Below, in pieces: positions 34,234-43,452 of a stretch of DNA of 64,000 bases. Origin of the DNA: Parapedobacter deserti (GTDB lineage Bacteria; Bacteroidota; Bacteroidia; Sphingobacteriales; Sphingobacteriaceae); contig NZ_JBHRTA010000038.1 in assembly GCF_042646065.1 (NCBI RefSeq), positions 620,001 to 684,000 of the forward strand, given 5' to 3'. The notes below the pieces were generated by a model. That model was not told the DNA's origin and did no database searches. It saw only the letters and a program-made list of their open reading frames with translations. The position numbers and the translations under genes were made by a program. The first letter of the stretch is position 1; the number at the start of each line of letters is the position of its first letter.

Positions 34234-36396
34234 ATGACTAAAAAGACAGCGACAAACCAGGAAAACAGCAAAAAGCAGCAGTTAGCAGCGCATACGGAAG
34301 ATGGGCGTGGGCAATATCTAACCACCAACCAAGGTGTCCGGATCAACGATAACCAAAATTCGCTGAAGGCCGGCGCGCGGGGTCCATCGCTGCTTGAAGA
34401 CTTTATTCTGAGAGAGAAGCTGACGCATTTTGATCACGAACGTATTCCTGAACGCGTAGTCCACGCTCGCGGAAGTGCCGCCCACGGCGTTTTCCAAGTC
34501 TATCAGTCCATGGCTAATTATACGAAGGCCGGGTTTTTACAAGATGCGAGCAAACAAACCCCTGTTTTTGTCCGATTTTCCACCGTGGTTGGTTTCCGCG
34601 GTTCCACTGATTTGGCTCGTGATGTTCGCGGCTTCGCTGTGAAGTTTTATACAGAAGAGGGTATATTCGATCTGGTAGGCAATAATATTCCGGTCTTTTT
34701 CATACAAGATGCTATGAAATTTCCGGACCTTGTTCATTCGATCAAGCCAGAGCCACACAACGAGATTCCACAGGCTACCGCAGCCCATGATACGTTTTGG
34801 GATTTCGTTTCCCTTATGCCGGAAGCTACCCATATGGTAATGTGGGCCATGTCTGACAGGGCCATACCCCGTAGTTACCGTATGATGGAAGGGTTCGGCG
34901 TACATACATTCCGTTTTATAAATGAAGCGGGTAAATCCACCTTTGTAAAGTTTCATTGGAAACCTATGTTGGGCATGCATGCCGTTGCATGGGATGAAGC
35001 ACAGAAGATATCAGGTGCCGATCCTGATTTCCATCGCCGCGACCTTTGGGAAGCAATAGAAAAAGGCATGTATCCTGAGTGGGAACTGGGCGTCCAGTTA
35101 GTGGCCGAGGAAGATGAGCACGCTTTTCCATTCGATCTGCTTGATCCAACCAAAATTATTCCGGAGGAAATGGTACCGGTAACCCCGATTGGAAAACTGA
35201 CGCTGAATCGGAATCCGGACAACTTTTTTGCCGAGACCGAGCAAGTCGCGTTTCATCCCGGGCATATTGTGCCCGGCCTCGACTTTACCAATGACCCCCT
35301 GCTGCAAGGTCGACTCTTTTCTTATACGGATACCCAGCTAATTAGGCTTGGCAGTCCCAACTTCCATGAAATACCCATCAACAGGTCCGTAGCTCCGGTG
35401 CATAACAATCAGCGCGACGGGCATATGCGGCAAACCATCAACAAGGGCATTGCCAGTTACGAGCCGAATACAGTCGGCGGCGGATGCCCGTTTCAAGCCA
35501 AGATAGCAGAGGGAGGTTTTTCGTCTTATCCAGAGCGGGTCGAAGCACACAAGGTGAGAGAGCGGAGCGCTAGTTTTTCCGACCATTTCAGTCAGGCCAC
35601 ACTCTTTTACCGGAGTCAGTCAAAAGCCGAGCAGCGGCACATCATCGGTGCCTACAGCTTCGAATTGGGCAAAGTGAATCGGGTAGAGATACGCCAACGG
35701 ATGTTGGGGATACTGGCACAGGTCGATAAAGACCTCGCTCAAGCGGTAGGCGAAAACTTGGGATTGGAAGTGCCTGAAACGCCAGAACAGCCGATCAACC
35801 GTGGTGTCCCGGCAAATGCGGATCAAACAACCTATGAACCACAGTCGTCCAAACCGTCGATTGAGCGCTCCCCTGCATTAAGCATGCTATTTACCCGCCC
35901 CAAGAAAATGGGCATTGCTACGCGTAAAATCGCTTTTTTAGCTGCCAATGGGGTGAATGATGCCGACTTTACCCAGGTCAGGGCGGTCTTGGAGGAAAAC
36001 GGTGCCACCGTACAGGTCATTAGTCCTAAGCTCGGGACAATCAAGACCGAAAGGAATGAAGCGATCAAAGTTGATCATAGCTTTCTTACAGCGTCTTCGG
36101 TATTGTTCGATGCCATCTATGTCCCCGGTGGGGCGGCCAGCATAGCTGGGTTGGGCGTTGAATCCAAAGCCATCCATTTCATTAACGAAGCATACCTACA
36201 CTGCAAACCTATTGCCGCTTCGAAAGGTGTGGGGAGCTTTCTCGCCAAAACAGCGTTGCCCACTGGGATATTGGTCGGTGAAGATCCGGGACTTATCCTC
36301 GACGAGGAATTAAGTGCGCTAAAAACCGCATTTGTGGATGCGATCGCCCATCACCGGTTTTGGGATCGGGAAGAAGCCAGAAACGTGCCAGCGTAA
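34234..36396 (+). CDS. katE: Large-subunit catalase (HPII type)
   Basis: A 720-residue monofunctional haem catalase of the large-subunit class, converting hydrogen peroxide to water and oxygen. The catalytic His lies in RVVHARGSAAHGVF, the Asn in FFIQDAMKFPDLVH, and the haem-ligating Tyr in LFSYTDTQLIRLG. An extra C-terminal DJ-1/PfpI-like domain (about residues 565-710, RKIAFLAANGVNDADFTQV onward) is characteristic of HPII and not of small catalases. The elbow nucleophile Cys of true DJ-1 enzymes is absent (IAASKGVGSF). Probably stationary-phase or stress induced, given its neighbours. Confidence 0.95.
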   Translation: MTKKTATNQENSKKQQLAAHTEDGRGQYLTTNQGVRINDNQNSLKAGARGPSLLEDFILREKLTHFDHERIPERVVHARGSAAHGVFQVYQSMANYTKAGFLQDASKQTPVFVRFSTVVGFRGSTDLARDVRGFAVKFYTEEGIFDLVGNNIPVFFIQDAMKFPDLVHSIKPEPHNEIPQATAAHDTFWDFVSLMPEATHMVMWAMSDRAIPRSYRMMEGFGVHTFRFINEAGKSTFVKFHWKPMLGMHAVAWDEAQKISGADPDFHRRDLWEAIEKGMYPEWELGVQLVAEEDEHAFPFDLLDPTKIIPEEMVPVTPIGKLTLNRNPDNFFAETEQVAFHPGHIVPGLDFTNDPLLQGRLFSYTDTQLIRLGSPNFHEIPINRSVAPVHNNQRDGHMRQTINKGIASYEPNTVGGGCPFQAKIAEGGFSSYPERVEAHKVRERSASFSDHFSQATLFYRSQSKAEQRHIIGAYSFELGKVNRVEIRQRMLGILAQVDKDLAQAVGENLGLEVPETPEQPINRGVPANADQTTYEPQSSKPSIERSPALSMLFTRPKKMGIATRKIAFLAANGVNDADFTQVRAVLEENGATVQVISPKLGTIKTERNEAIKVDHSFLTASSVLFDAIYVPGGAASIAGLGVESKAIHFINEAYLHCKPIAASKGVGSFLAKTALPTGILVGEDPGLILDEELSALKTAFVDAIAHHRFWDREEARNVPA

Positions 36397-36410
36397 AAGT
36401 TTCTCAAAAC

Positions 36411-36587
36411 TCAATACTCGCTGAAATAGATGGCAAATACCGTAAGCGCCACTACCACGCAAGCTGCGCTAAGTATGATGAGCACTACTCCCGCTGTTTC
36501 TTGGATATATATCCACGCGAAGCGGCCCAGCATTCCGGCTAGAATGATAAATGCGAACGAAATCCAAAGCTTTTTTCTGTTTTTCAT
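36411..36587 (-). CDS. Small two-helix membrane protein (58 aa)
   Basis: An ATG at 36587 opens a 58-codon frame ending with TGA at 36411. The product starts MKNRKKLWIS, has two hydrophobic helices (about residues 9-21 and 32-54) and a basic N-terminus, so it looks like an inner-membrane protein. It lies between the M23 peptidase gene and the convergent katE, in the same direction as the peptidase, and 37 bp after another tiny frame. No family is recognised. It is supported by composition and a clean start, not by homology. Confidence 0.45.
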   Translation of the reverse strand: MKNRKKLWISFAFIILAGMLGRFAWIYIQETAGVVLIILSAACVVVALTVFAIYFSEY

Positions 36588-36624
36588 ACTTGGCCAACAG
36601 GTAATGTCTGCATTCTCCGAGCCG

Positions 36625-36708
36625 TTACCGTCTCCTGTTCATTCGATAAATGACATAAGCTAACACTCCAATAAAAAAAATTGCACCGAACAAGATAGCG
36701 AAAAACAT
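36625..36708 (-). CDS. Tiny single-helix membrane protein (27 aa)
   Basis: A 27-codon frame runs from the ATG at 36708 to TAA at 36625. It encodes one hydrophobic helix (MFFAILFGAIFFIGVLAYVI) followed by a basic tail ending NRRR, an inside-positive single-pass topology. AAAGGG lies 8 bp upstream of the ATG as a possible ribosome-binding site. Such frames can arise by chance, but the topology is convincing. Confidence 0.35.
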   Translation of the reverse strand: MFFAILFGAIFFIGVLAYVIYRMNRRR

Positions 36709-36771
36709 AACGACCCTTTTTTCTTTGTATTATTTACAATTCAGCGGCTTATTGGTTTGCTTCGATGTCAT

Positions 36772-38055
36772 TTAGCGCATGATCCAGCCGCGGTGGGGGG
36801 ATTCAACCAACAGAAAACCATTGTATTCCGCGATCACACTGGTCCGTTCGCCCGCCGTCAACTCTGTGACGCGCGCGGCCGACGTATCAGGTTGTGCATA
36901 CAATGTACGCTCGCGGGCCAGTTGCATGCGGCGTATAGCGGCTAGCGGCACAAGTTGTTTGTGGGTCAAGAAGCGCTTGCTATGGTCCGGAAAGACCACG
37001 CGGTATCCATTCATATACGCAGCCTCAACACTTACGGGGCTATGGCGCGGGATGCCCGCGGTCAGCTGGGCGGTGGTGCGCATGGTATCGCCTATCCGAC
37101 TCGTATCGGCAGTGATTTTCGGAGGGTTCGATTTACCTGGACGGACAAAGGGCAGCGGATCCACGGCGCCGCCAGACCGGTAGATGCCGAAATGGAGATG
37201 CGGGGGCGTCGTCCGCGCGTTTCCGGTATTGCCCATCAAACCCAGTGTATCACCGGTGCGTACCGGCTGCCCGGAAAAAACGAGTTGGCTGTCCAGATGT
37301 GCATAATATAAATTGATCTGGCGGCCTTTTGGTCGCAGCCAAACCACTTTTCCCCCTAACCGGTTGTCTCCCACTCGAGCTACTACGCCATCGGCCGCTG
37401 CCACTACCGGTGTGTGACGTGCCGCAAAGATATCTATTCCCTCATGCTTGCGGGAGCCGCCGTCCCTCGCATCACCAAAAACACTTCCAATATGTTGCTT
37501 TGCGCTCGGCGCCACCGGGTTCGCCAGAGAGGGCTCCGCAGTGAGCGTGAGGTCAAGTGATACTTCCGCAAGTAATTCGGGCTGTATGCGGAGGATGTAT
37601 TGTCCATCGCGCGGTACGTCCCATGTGAGGTATGTTGCGCCGGTGTCTGCTGAAACGAGGTGCCTGTGCGCGTTGGCGGTGTCTTGTGGTGCCTCAAATA
37701 GGTCGATGAATAATTGAACGCTATCCGTGCCCTGCGCGGTTACATCGACATGCAGCAGCTCACCTTCCCGGGCGCCGAATGCATAGCCGATAGCAGTTGG
37801 TTTATCCCCGGCAAGATATGCCAGCTCCCGATGCGGTATCGTTATCGCTACAGGGTCATTGAGGCTCCGTGTTGCCGCTTGTACCCACTGCCGATATAAT
37901 GCGCTGTGTTCAAGTCCTGCGTCATCAAGCTGCTTCTGGTACCGCTGGTGCGGATACTGCCGCTTGAAAAGTGTTCCGGTAAACTGGTCGCTGCACGAGG
38001 CGAGGGCGCCGGTTGAGATCATGACATATCCTATATTGCGGAAGAATCGTTTCAT
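36772..38055 (-). CDS. M23-family peptidase lipoprotein with C-terminal SH3-like domain
   Basis: A 427-residue lipoprotein (signal ending in LASC, Cys20) that should cut peptidoglycan cross-bridges or serve as a divisome-type hydrolase activator. The LytM/M23 domain (about residues 190-310) has the metal-binding HEGIDIFAA, the YYAHLDSQLVFSGQPVRTGD segment and PPHLHFGIY, so it appears catalytically competent. A beta-sandwich precedes it and an SH3-like domain ends the protein (LTAGERTSVIAEYNGFLLVE). The ATG at 38055 was preferred over a GTG at 38073. Confidence 0.85.
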   Translation of the reverse strand: MKRFFRNIGYVMISTGALASCSDQFTGTLFKRQYPHQRYQKQLDDAGLEHSALYRQWVQAATRSLNDPVAITIPHRELAYLAGDKPTAIGYAFGAREGELLHVDVTAQGTDSVQLFIDLFEAPQDTANAHRHLVSADTGATYLTWDVPRDGQYILRIQPELLAEVSLDLTLTAEPSLANPVAPSAKQHIGSVFGDARDGGSRKHEGIDIFAARHTPVVAAADGVVARVGDNRLGGKVVWLRPKGRQINLYYAHLDSQLVFSGQPVRTGDTLGLMGNTGNARTTPPHLHFGIYRSGGAVDPLPFVRPGKSNPPKITADTSRIGDTMRTTAQLTAGIPRHSPVSVEAAYMNGYRVVFPDHSKRFLTHKQLVPLAAIRRMQLARERTLYAQPDTSAARVTELTAGERTSVIAEYNGFLLVESPHRGWIMR

Positions 38056-38143
38056 ATGTTTAGTTACAAGCACAGCAATTCATTTGTTTGTCCGCACAAC
38101 AATTCAATACGTTGTTTGTCTCTTTCTGCAAAACCAGGAAAAA

Positions 38144-38881
38144 ATGGAAACAACCAAAGTAAGCGTAATCGGTTGTGGCGATGCCTTTGCAAGCGGAGGG
38201 CGGTTACACACGTGTTTTTATATACAGACACCGTACTCGCGCCTGCTGCTCGATTGTGGTGCGACAGCCTATTACGGATTAAAGAAGCGGGGAATCAGTG
38301 TCCGTGATATCGACACTATTGCGATTTCCCATTTTCATGGCGACCACTACGGCGGTGTTCCCTTTTTGCTGCTGGAGGAATCGATCAGGGGGCGGGAGGA
38401 GCCCTTGACCATCGTCAGTCCGCCAACGGGAAAGGAACGGATAGCACGCCTTCTTGACCAACTCTATCCGGGCAGTGAGGCCTTAGGTAAGCTTAATCTG
38501 ATGTTTAAGACTTACATCCCAGGTGCGGTCGTGCAGACCGATCACTTGGAAATCACCGCATATCCCGTTGTTCATGCAGACGAAGCGTTAGCCTTTGGAC
38601 TGCGCGTTGATGTCGGGGGCAAAATCGTCAGTTATTCCGGAGACACCGCTTGGACGGCTGCATTGATTGAACTGGCGCGTGATGCCGATCTGTTTATCTG
38701 CGAATGCAGTTGCTTCGAATCGCAGCTGAGCGGGCACCTGGATTATCGGACCTTACTGAAGTACGACGAACAACTTGGTTACAAGCGAATGATATTAACC
38801 CATTTGGGTCCGGAAATGTTGATTCATCGCTCTGATGTCCAGCATCCCTGTGCTGAAGACGGTTTGGAAATTGAATTGTGA
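38144..38881 (+). CDS. MBL-fold metallo-hydrolase
   Basis: A 245-residue metallo-beta-lactamase-fold hydrolase. The metal motif HFHGDHYGG follows TIAISH; later His and Asp ligands are in YPVVHADEALAFGLRV and YSGDTAW. The protein resembles the ribonuclease Z/arylsulfatase-like group, but substrate is unknown. An AGGAAAA ribosome-binding sequence precedes the ATG at 38144; the frame is open far upstream but that part overlaps the divergent peptidase gene. Confidence 0.85.
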   Translation: METTKVSVIGCGDAFASGGRLHTCFYIQTPYSRLLLDCGATAYYGLKKRGISVRDIDTIAISHFHGDHYGGVPFLLLEESIRGREEPLTIVSPPTGKERIARLLDQLYPGSEALGKLNLMFKTYIPGAVVQTDHLEITAYPVVHADEALAFGLRVDVGGKIVSYSGDTAWTAALIELARDADLFICECSCFESQLSGHLDYRTLLKYDEQLGYKRMILTHLGPEMLIHRSDVQHPCAEDGLEIEL

Positions 38882-38938
38882 CCCCACAGCTTGTAATCCC
38901 ACAGCGGTTAGTGAACCCGCAACGACCGGATGATACCG

Positions 38939-39889
38939 TTAATTGCGAAATTTTTGGGTAACCATCAAACCATAAATGCCGCCATCCAGGATGCCTATTC
39001 CGACGCTGCTGAAGGCGGGTCGAAGGATGTTGGCGCGATGGCCCGGTGAATTCATTAGCCCCTCATGAGCCAAGTGCAATGTTTGGGCGATGGCGAGGTT
39101 TTCGCCGGCCGTGAGAAATCTGATGTTGGCTTGCCGGATTCGGTCGAAGGGCGTTTCCCCTTCTGGAGAGATGTGTGAGAAATAGCTCCTTGAGAACATA
39201 TCTGCCGAGTGTTGTCGCGCTACGGGGGTCAGCTCTTCGTCGGGCTTCAATGGCGGCAGGTTCGCTTTTGCCCGTTCCTTGTTGACAAGCCGGAGCATTT
39301 CGCTTTCTAGATCCGGCCTCGGTTTCGGATTTGCAACGGAAAACGGAAGGCTGATGCGTTCCGATGATTCCGGCGGGATGGTCATTTTGTTGATCGAACG
39401 ATTAACCGTTTCGAGAGCGGGTGCGAACGGTCGTTCCACGCGTTCCAATACCATACTTAAATGATGTGCAAGTTTGCTTTCTCGGGTATTCGCGGTAAGC
39501 GATTCTGATATCGGCAGCAAAAGCAGCAGCGCGGCGGCGATTGCAGCATACAGTATCCCGGCGATAGCGCCCGGTACAGCGCCGAAAAGTTTGTTTAACG
39601 GGTATTGATGCGCTTTCGGTGGAATGATGGAAAGTGCTTTGGCCATCAGCAACGACAACAACGAGCCGGCAATCAGCAGGGTGATTAAAAAGGACAATGG
39701 AACGGTCCATACACTGTCGATGACATGGGCCTCGAAAAAGCGGGCGATTGGACGGTACAACAAGAAAGTGAGCAAAAGGCTCCCCAGCCAAGCAATCAGC
39801 CTTGCCATCCCTGCCAGAAAGCCACGGGATATACCACTCCATATCGCCAATACAACGATGAAGATAAGTACGATATCAATTACGTTCAT
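38939..39889 (-). CDS. CvpA membrane domain fused to a CAP (SCP/PR-1) domain
   Basis: A 316-residue fusion. Residues 1-165 are a CvpA-type membrane domain with four hydrophobic segments (MNVIDIVLIFIVVLAIWSGI and following). After a linker, residues 190-316 form a CAP domain with LRLVNKERAKANLPPL, the His-containing ARQHSADMFSRSYFSH, and HEGLMNSPGHRANIL. The CAP part would sit in the periplasm. CvpA proteins affect envelope integrity, and CAP domains can be peptidases or lipid binders; the role here is unknown. The start at 39889 follows the usual CvpA N-terminus. Confidence 0.85.
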   Translation of the reverse strand: MNVIDIVLIFIVVLAIWSGISRGFLAGMARLIAWLGSLLLTFLLYRPIARFFEAHVIDSVWTVPLSFLITLLIAGSLLSLLMAKALSIIPPKAHQYPLNKLFGAVPGAIAGILYAAIAAALLLLLPISESLTANTRESKLAHHLSMVLERVERPFAPALETVNRSINKMTIPPESSERISLPFSVANPKPRPDLESEMLRLVNKERAKANLPPLKPDEELTPVARQHSADMFSRSYFSHISPEGETPFDRIRQANIRFLTAGENLAIAQTLHLAHEGLMNSPGHRANILRPAFSSVGIGILDGGIYGLMVTQKFRN

Positions 39890-40016
39890 TTCGTTCAATA
39901 ATACAATCCATATCGTCGAATGTTTTGACGTAAAAATGCCAACAATTGGCAAAGACGGCTGTTAGCGTTCATAGAAGACCGGTTCAATATCGGTGTAATC
40001 AGATAAAAGACTACGT

Positions 40017-41171
40017 ATGGCAACATTAACAGCAAAGCAATTGGATACTTTAATGGGCTATCAAGAGCCCCCTGTTTTTTCGGTGTATATGCCAACTCAC
40101 CGCTCGCATCCGGATAATGCTCAAGACCCGGATGTTTTCAAAAAGCTCATCCAGCAATTTGATCCTGTCAAAGAAGAATATGCCCGGGATAAGGATGTTC
40201 AGACCATATTTTCTAAGTTTGAAAGGCTGGCAGAGGACTACCAGTTCTGGCAGCACACAAAGGAAGGGCTGGCGGTTTTTGCAACCAAGGAGTCGTTTGA
40301 CGTCTACCGGCTTCCGAGGCGGGTTCGGCCGTTGGCAATCGTAGCGGATAGCGCGCATACCAAGCCGTTGCTGAAATACCTGCAGACCAGTGACAGGTAT
40401 CACGTATTGGTGCTGACAACCAACACTGCGCAACTTTATGAGGGCAACCGATACCGTTTGGATGAAGTCGACCTTTCAGGACCCGACGTTCCCGAATCGA
40501 TGATCGATGCGCTGGATCACGAGCTGCGCGATCTGCACGCCACGTTGGCTGCGTACCGTACTGCAACTGGTGAAAAGTGGGACATGGGGCAGAATCACGG
40601 GTTGAAGAAAACTGATATTGACAATGATATCGATCAGTTTTTTAGAGCTGTTGATCGGGCCGTTATTTTAAAATATTCAGTTCCTACGCAGCTGCCGCTT
40701 ATCCTCGCCGCACTGCCCGAGCACCACCATCTTTTCCGGCGGGTCAGCCGTAATCAGCTATTGATGGAAGAAGGCGTAATGATCAATGCATCGGTTTTGT
40801 CTGAAGAAGAGCTTAGGAAGGCGGCAAACGAAGTGTTCGAGCCACATTACAACGCACGCTTAGACCAACTGATCGCTGAGTACCGGCACGCTACAACCAA
40901 GCGTTTGGGAGCGGATGACATCGGTGAAATCGTCAAAGATGCGTACGATGGCAAAGTGGGCGCCCTGCTGATCGAGGAAGACCGCGTTATCCCAGGCCGC
41001 ATTCTTGACCGCGACAATGTCGTTTTCCACACCGATGACACACAGGATCGGGTCGATGATGTATTGGATGATCTCGCCGAGCTGGTGCTCCGGCAGGGAG
41101 GTGAAGTATGGGTTGTCCCTGAAGGCAAAATGCCATCCAACACCGGAGCAGCGACAATCAACAGGTTTTAG
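40017..41171 (+). CDS. baeRF-family (bacterial archaeo-eukaryotic release-factor-like) protein
   Basis: A 384-residue protein that resembles the bacterial aeRF1-like (baeRF) domain family, which may act on ribosomes or stress-related RNA. Visible are PVFSVYMPTHRSHPDNAQDP near the N-terminus, GLAVFATKESFDVYRLPRRV, VLVLTTNTAQLYEGNRYRL, and the C-terminal IGEIVKDAYDGKVGALLIEE with VWVVPEGKMP. No GGQ motif of true release factors is seen. Biochemical role is unproven in the family. It is divergent from the CvpA-CAP gene and next to stress genes. Confidence 0.75.
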   Translation: MATLTAKQLDTLMGYQEPPVFSVYMPTHRSHPDNAQDPDVFKKLIQQFDPVKEEYARDKDVQTIFSKFERLAEDYQFWQHTKEGLAVFATKESFDVYRLPRRVRPLAIVADSAHTKPLLKYLQTSDRYHVLVLTTNTAQLYEGNRYRLDEVDLSGPDVPESMIDALDHELRDLHATLAAYRTATGEKWDMGQNHGLKKTDIDNDIDQFFRAVDRAVILKYSVPTQLPLILAALPEHHHLFRRVSRNQLLMEEGVMINASVLSEEELRKAANEVFEPHYNARLDQLIAEYRHATTKRLGADDIGEIVKDAYDGKVGALLIEEDRVIPGRILDRDNVVFHTDDTQDRVDDVLDDLAELVLRQGGEVWVVPEGKMPSNTGAATINRF

Positions 41172-41187
41172 ATCATCATCAACCGGT

Positions 41188-41436
41188 TTAATGGTTCCTG
41201 ATCCTGTCGATAAGGTCCTTTTTTCTCATTTTTGAATACCCCTTGATGCCAATCTTTTTTGCATCTTGGATGAGCTCCTCTTTTGTTCGCCCGTCTAACT
41301 TGCCGGCCTTGCCGCCTTTTTTACCAGCATCGGATGTGTTGGCAATTCGGGCGGCTTTTTCCTTACTCATTCCTTTTTCCTTCAAGGCTTCGTATTTCTC
41401 GTCATCCCTGATTTGTTTTCCATGATCCTTTGCCAT
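41188..41436 (-). CDS. Small basic Rho_N/SAP-like stress protein
   Basis: An 82-residue basic protein. The N-terminal half contains KEKAARIANTSDAGKKGGKA, resembling the DUF7218/KGG group of stress-induced proteins. The C-terminal half is a Rho-termination-factor-N/SAP-like helix-extended-helix (GRTKEELIQDAKKIGIKGYS, then MRKKDLIDRIRN), which often binds nucleic acid. The gene is convergent with the baeRF gene. Role inferred from family only. Confidence 0.8.
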   Translation of the reverse strand: MAKDHGKQIRDDEKYEALKEKGMSKEKAARIANTSDAGKKGGKAGKLDGRTKEELIQDAKKIGIKGYSKMRKKDLIDRIRNH

Positions 41437-41552
41437 ACCTCAACTATGTTTTCTTATCTGTCGCGCAAAATCTGAGCCATAACGGCACATTCAAGAAACA
41501 ACTAGTCGCTATCTGCTGTTAAGAAGTGCAGTTAGGTCAAGCCTACTTATTG

Positions 41553-42752
41553 ATGATGCGTTATAGAAACACCCCACATACCCATGAATATCTTGCAGAT
41601 CACAAGGTCAAACTGTTATTGGGCGGCAAGTCCTATTTTGAGCTCTTGGTCCGCCTGATCGCCGGCGCTCAGGAAAGCATCCATCTGCAGGTATATATCT
41701 ATGAGCCAGACGAAACAGGCCAGCTGATCACGGATGCGCTGATCGCGGCGGCGAACCGCGGCGTAGCGGTGTACGTGTTGGTAGACGGCTATGGATCACC
41801 GCGGCTGAAACGGTCGTTTACCGATCAGTTCAAGGCAAACGGCATTCATTTTCGCGTGTTCGAACCGCTGCTTAAAAGCAAGCGTTTTTACATTGGTCGG
41901 CGCATGCACCAAAAGGTGTTGGTCGTTGACTCGCGTTATGCCTTGGTCACCGGCGCGAATATTGGTGACAAATACAATGACCGGCCGGGGCAACCGGCAT
42001 GGTTGGATTTTGCAATCTGTGTAGAAGGTGCAGTGGCTGTCAAGCTGTGTGAATTATGTTGGATTACATGGAAGAACTTTCAGCGCATCCCAAAGTCATT
42101 TGCTCGTTGCAAACCGTCGTCCACCGTAATCGATTTTTCCCCCGATGCAACAGGCGCGGTACGCATGCGCCGCAATGATTGGGTGCGGCATAAACACGAC
42201 ATCACCCGCACCTACAAAGAGATTTTTCGGAAGGCTACCGACCGAGTGATCCTCTTGTCCAGTTACTTTCTGCCAGGGACGTCAGTCCGCCGTGATATAA
42301 GTGCCGCTGTAAAGCGCGGGGTAAAGGTACAGTTGATTATATGCAGCCGCATGGATGTTCCATTTGTAAAAGATGCTGAGCGTTTTATGTATGGCTGGCT
42401 GTTGCAGCATGGTGTGGAAATTTATGAGTATTTTGGAAATATGCTCCATGGCAAGCTGGCTACATGTGATGAGGAATGGATGACCATCGGCTCATTTAAT
42501 GTCAATGACCTCAGCGCCCGCGTCAGCGTCGAGCTAAACCTAGACGTGCAGGGAGGGCCGTTCGTGCGGCGAACAATCAGTGAGCTGCAGCATATCATGG
42601 ACACCAAGTGCGTGCGTATTAATAGCGATCAGTTTACGGCTCAAAATAACCTGATAAGACGATTTTCGCGTTGGTTTGCTTTTAAAATTTTGCGTGTCAC
42701 GTTCTTCCTTGGGACGTTTTACATGCGGCAGGAGAAACGTGGAGACGTTTGA
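41553..42752 (+). CDS. Phospholipase D/cardiolipin-synthase-like protein
   Basis: A 399-residue PLD-superfamily protein with two catalytic motifs: MHQKVLVVDSRYALVTGAN (HxKxxxxD, first) and LHGKLATCDEEWMTIGSFN (second, HxK with D). Conserved QVYIYEPDETGQLITDALI precedes the first, as in cardiolipin synthases and related phosphatidyltransferases. There is no N-terminal membrane anchor like that of classical Cls, so it resembles the soluble ClsB/ClsC-like type. The ATG at 41553 was chosen; an in-frame GTG at 41526 would add nine residues. Confidence 0.85.
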   Translation: MMRYRNTPHTHEYLADHKVKLLLGGKSYFELLVRLIAGAQESIHLQVYIYEPDETGQLITDALIAAANRGVAVYVLVDGYGSPRLKRSFTDQFKANGIHFRVFEPLLKSKRFYIGRRMHQKVLVVDSRYALVTGANIGDKYNDRPGQPAWLDFAICVEGAVAVKLCELCWITWKNFQRIPKSFARCKPSSTVIDFSPDATGAVRMRRNDWVRHKHDITRTYKEIFRKATDRVILLSSYFLPGTSVRRDISAAVKRGVKVQLIICSRMDVPFVKDAERFMYGWLLQHGVEIYEYFGNMLHGKLATCDEEWMTIGSFNVNDLSARVSVELNLDVQGGPFVRRTISELQHIMDTKCVRINSDQFTAQNNLIRRFSRWFAFKILRVTFFLGTFYMRQEKRGDV

Positions 42753-42937
42753 GCGGGTGAGGTGCAAAACGAGTGGGATAAAGGTGGCGGCGGACGCCAT
42801 GTGCTTCTACTTATAATCGGTATCACGGTTGTCGTGAATGGGTCGATTTATCCAAAAAATTCAAACAAATAAACACGGCCGATTGTCAACACCGTAGAAG
42901 TCCCCTTCGGGAAATCAATAGTTTGTAGGATATAAAA

Positions 42938-43411
42938 ATGGAGAAAATCATGGAAGATATCAGAAAAACAGCGGAAGTATTGAATGACCTCATTAAGATA
43001 AACAATGACCGCATAGCAGGCTATGAAAAAGCCATCGCGGAGCTGCCAGTAGCAGACGTTGATCTCAAAGCATTATTCAGTAGCCTGATCGAGCAAAGTG
43101 AACGATTGAAAACTGAATTGCAGCAACATATCAGTGCATGGGACAATAAGGTAGACGAACAGACCACGGCATCAGGCAAAGTGTATAGGGTTTGGATGGA
43201 TATCAAGCAGACATTCGCGGTCAATGACCGGAGAGCGGTGCTGGAAAGTTGCGAGTACGGAGAAGATGCCGCGCAAAAAGCCTACCGGGAGGCAGAGCAG
43301 GAAGAAGGAATTTCTACAGCGGCCAAAGCGCTTATTTCTGGCCAGAAAGCACAGTTAAAGGCTTCCCACGATCACGTCAAGCAATTGAGAGATCGGGAAA
43401 AAGTTAACTGA
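42938..43411 (+). CDS. DUF2383/PA2169-type four-helix protein (copy 1)
   Basis: A 157-residue protein of the DUF2383 (PA2169) family with a predicted ferritin-like four-helix bundle. The N-terminus reads RKTAEVLNDLIKINNDRIAG, then a helix with LFSSLIEQSERLKTELQQH, then AVLESCEYGEDAAQKAYREA, and a C-terminal helix with SGQKAQLKASHDHVKQLRD. The key metal-binding Glu and His pattern of ferritins is only partly visible. It is first of three tandem paralogues on the plus strand. Function unknown; often seen in stress regulons. Confidence 0.82.
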   Translation: MEKIMEDIRKTAEVLNDLIKINNDRIAGYEKAIAELPVADVDLKALFSSLIEQSERLKTELQQHISAWDNKVDEQTTASGKVYRVWMDIKQTFAVNDRRAVLESCEYGEDAAQKAYREAEQEEGISTAAKALISGQKAQLKASHDHVKQLRDREKVN

Positions 43412-43452
43412 TCTCCGCTCAATGGTAGTCAACGGAACATAATTAGATAATC

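Noticed and set aside
36430..36663. 77-codon plus-strand frame after katE
   Set aside because: It is antisense to the two better small membrane-protein frames and lacks a ribosome-binding site or recognisable feature.
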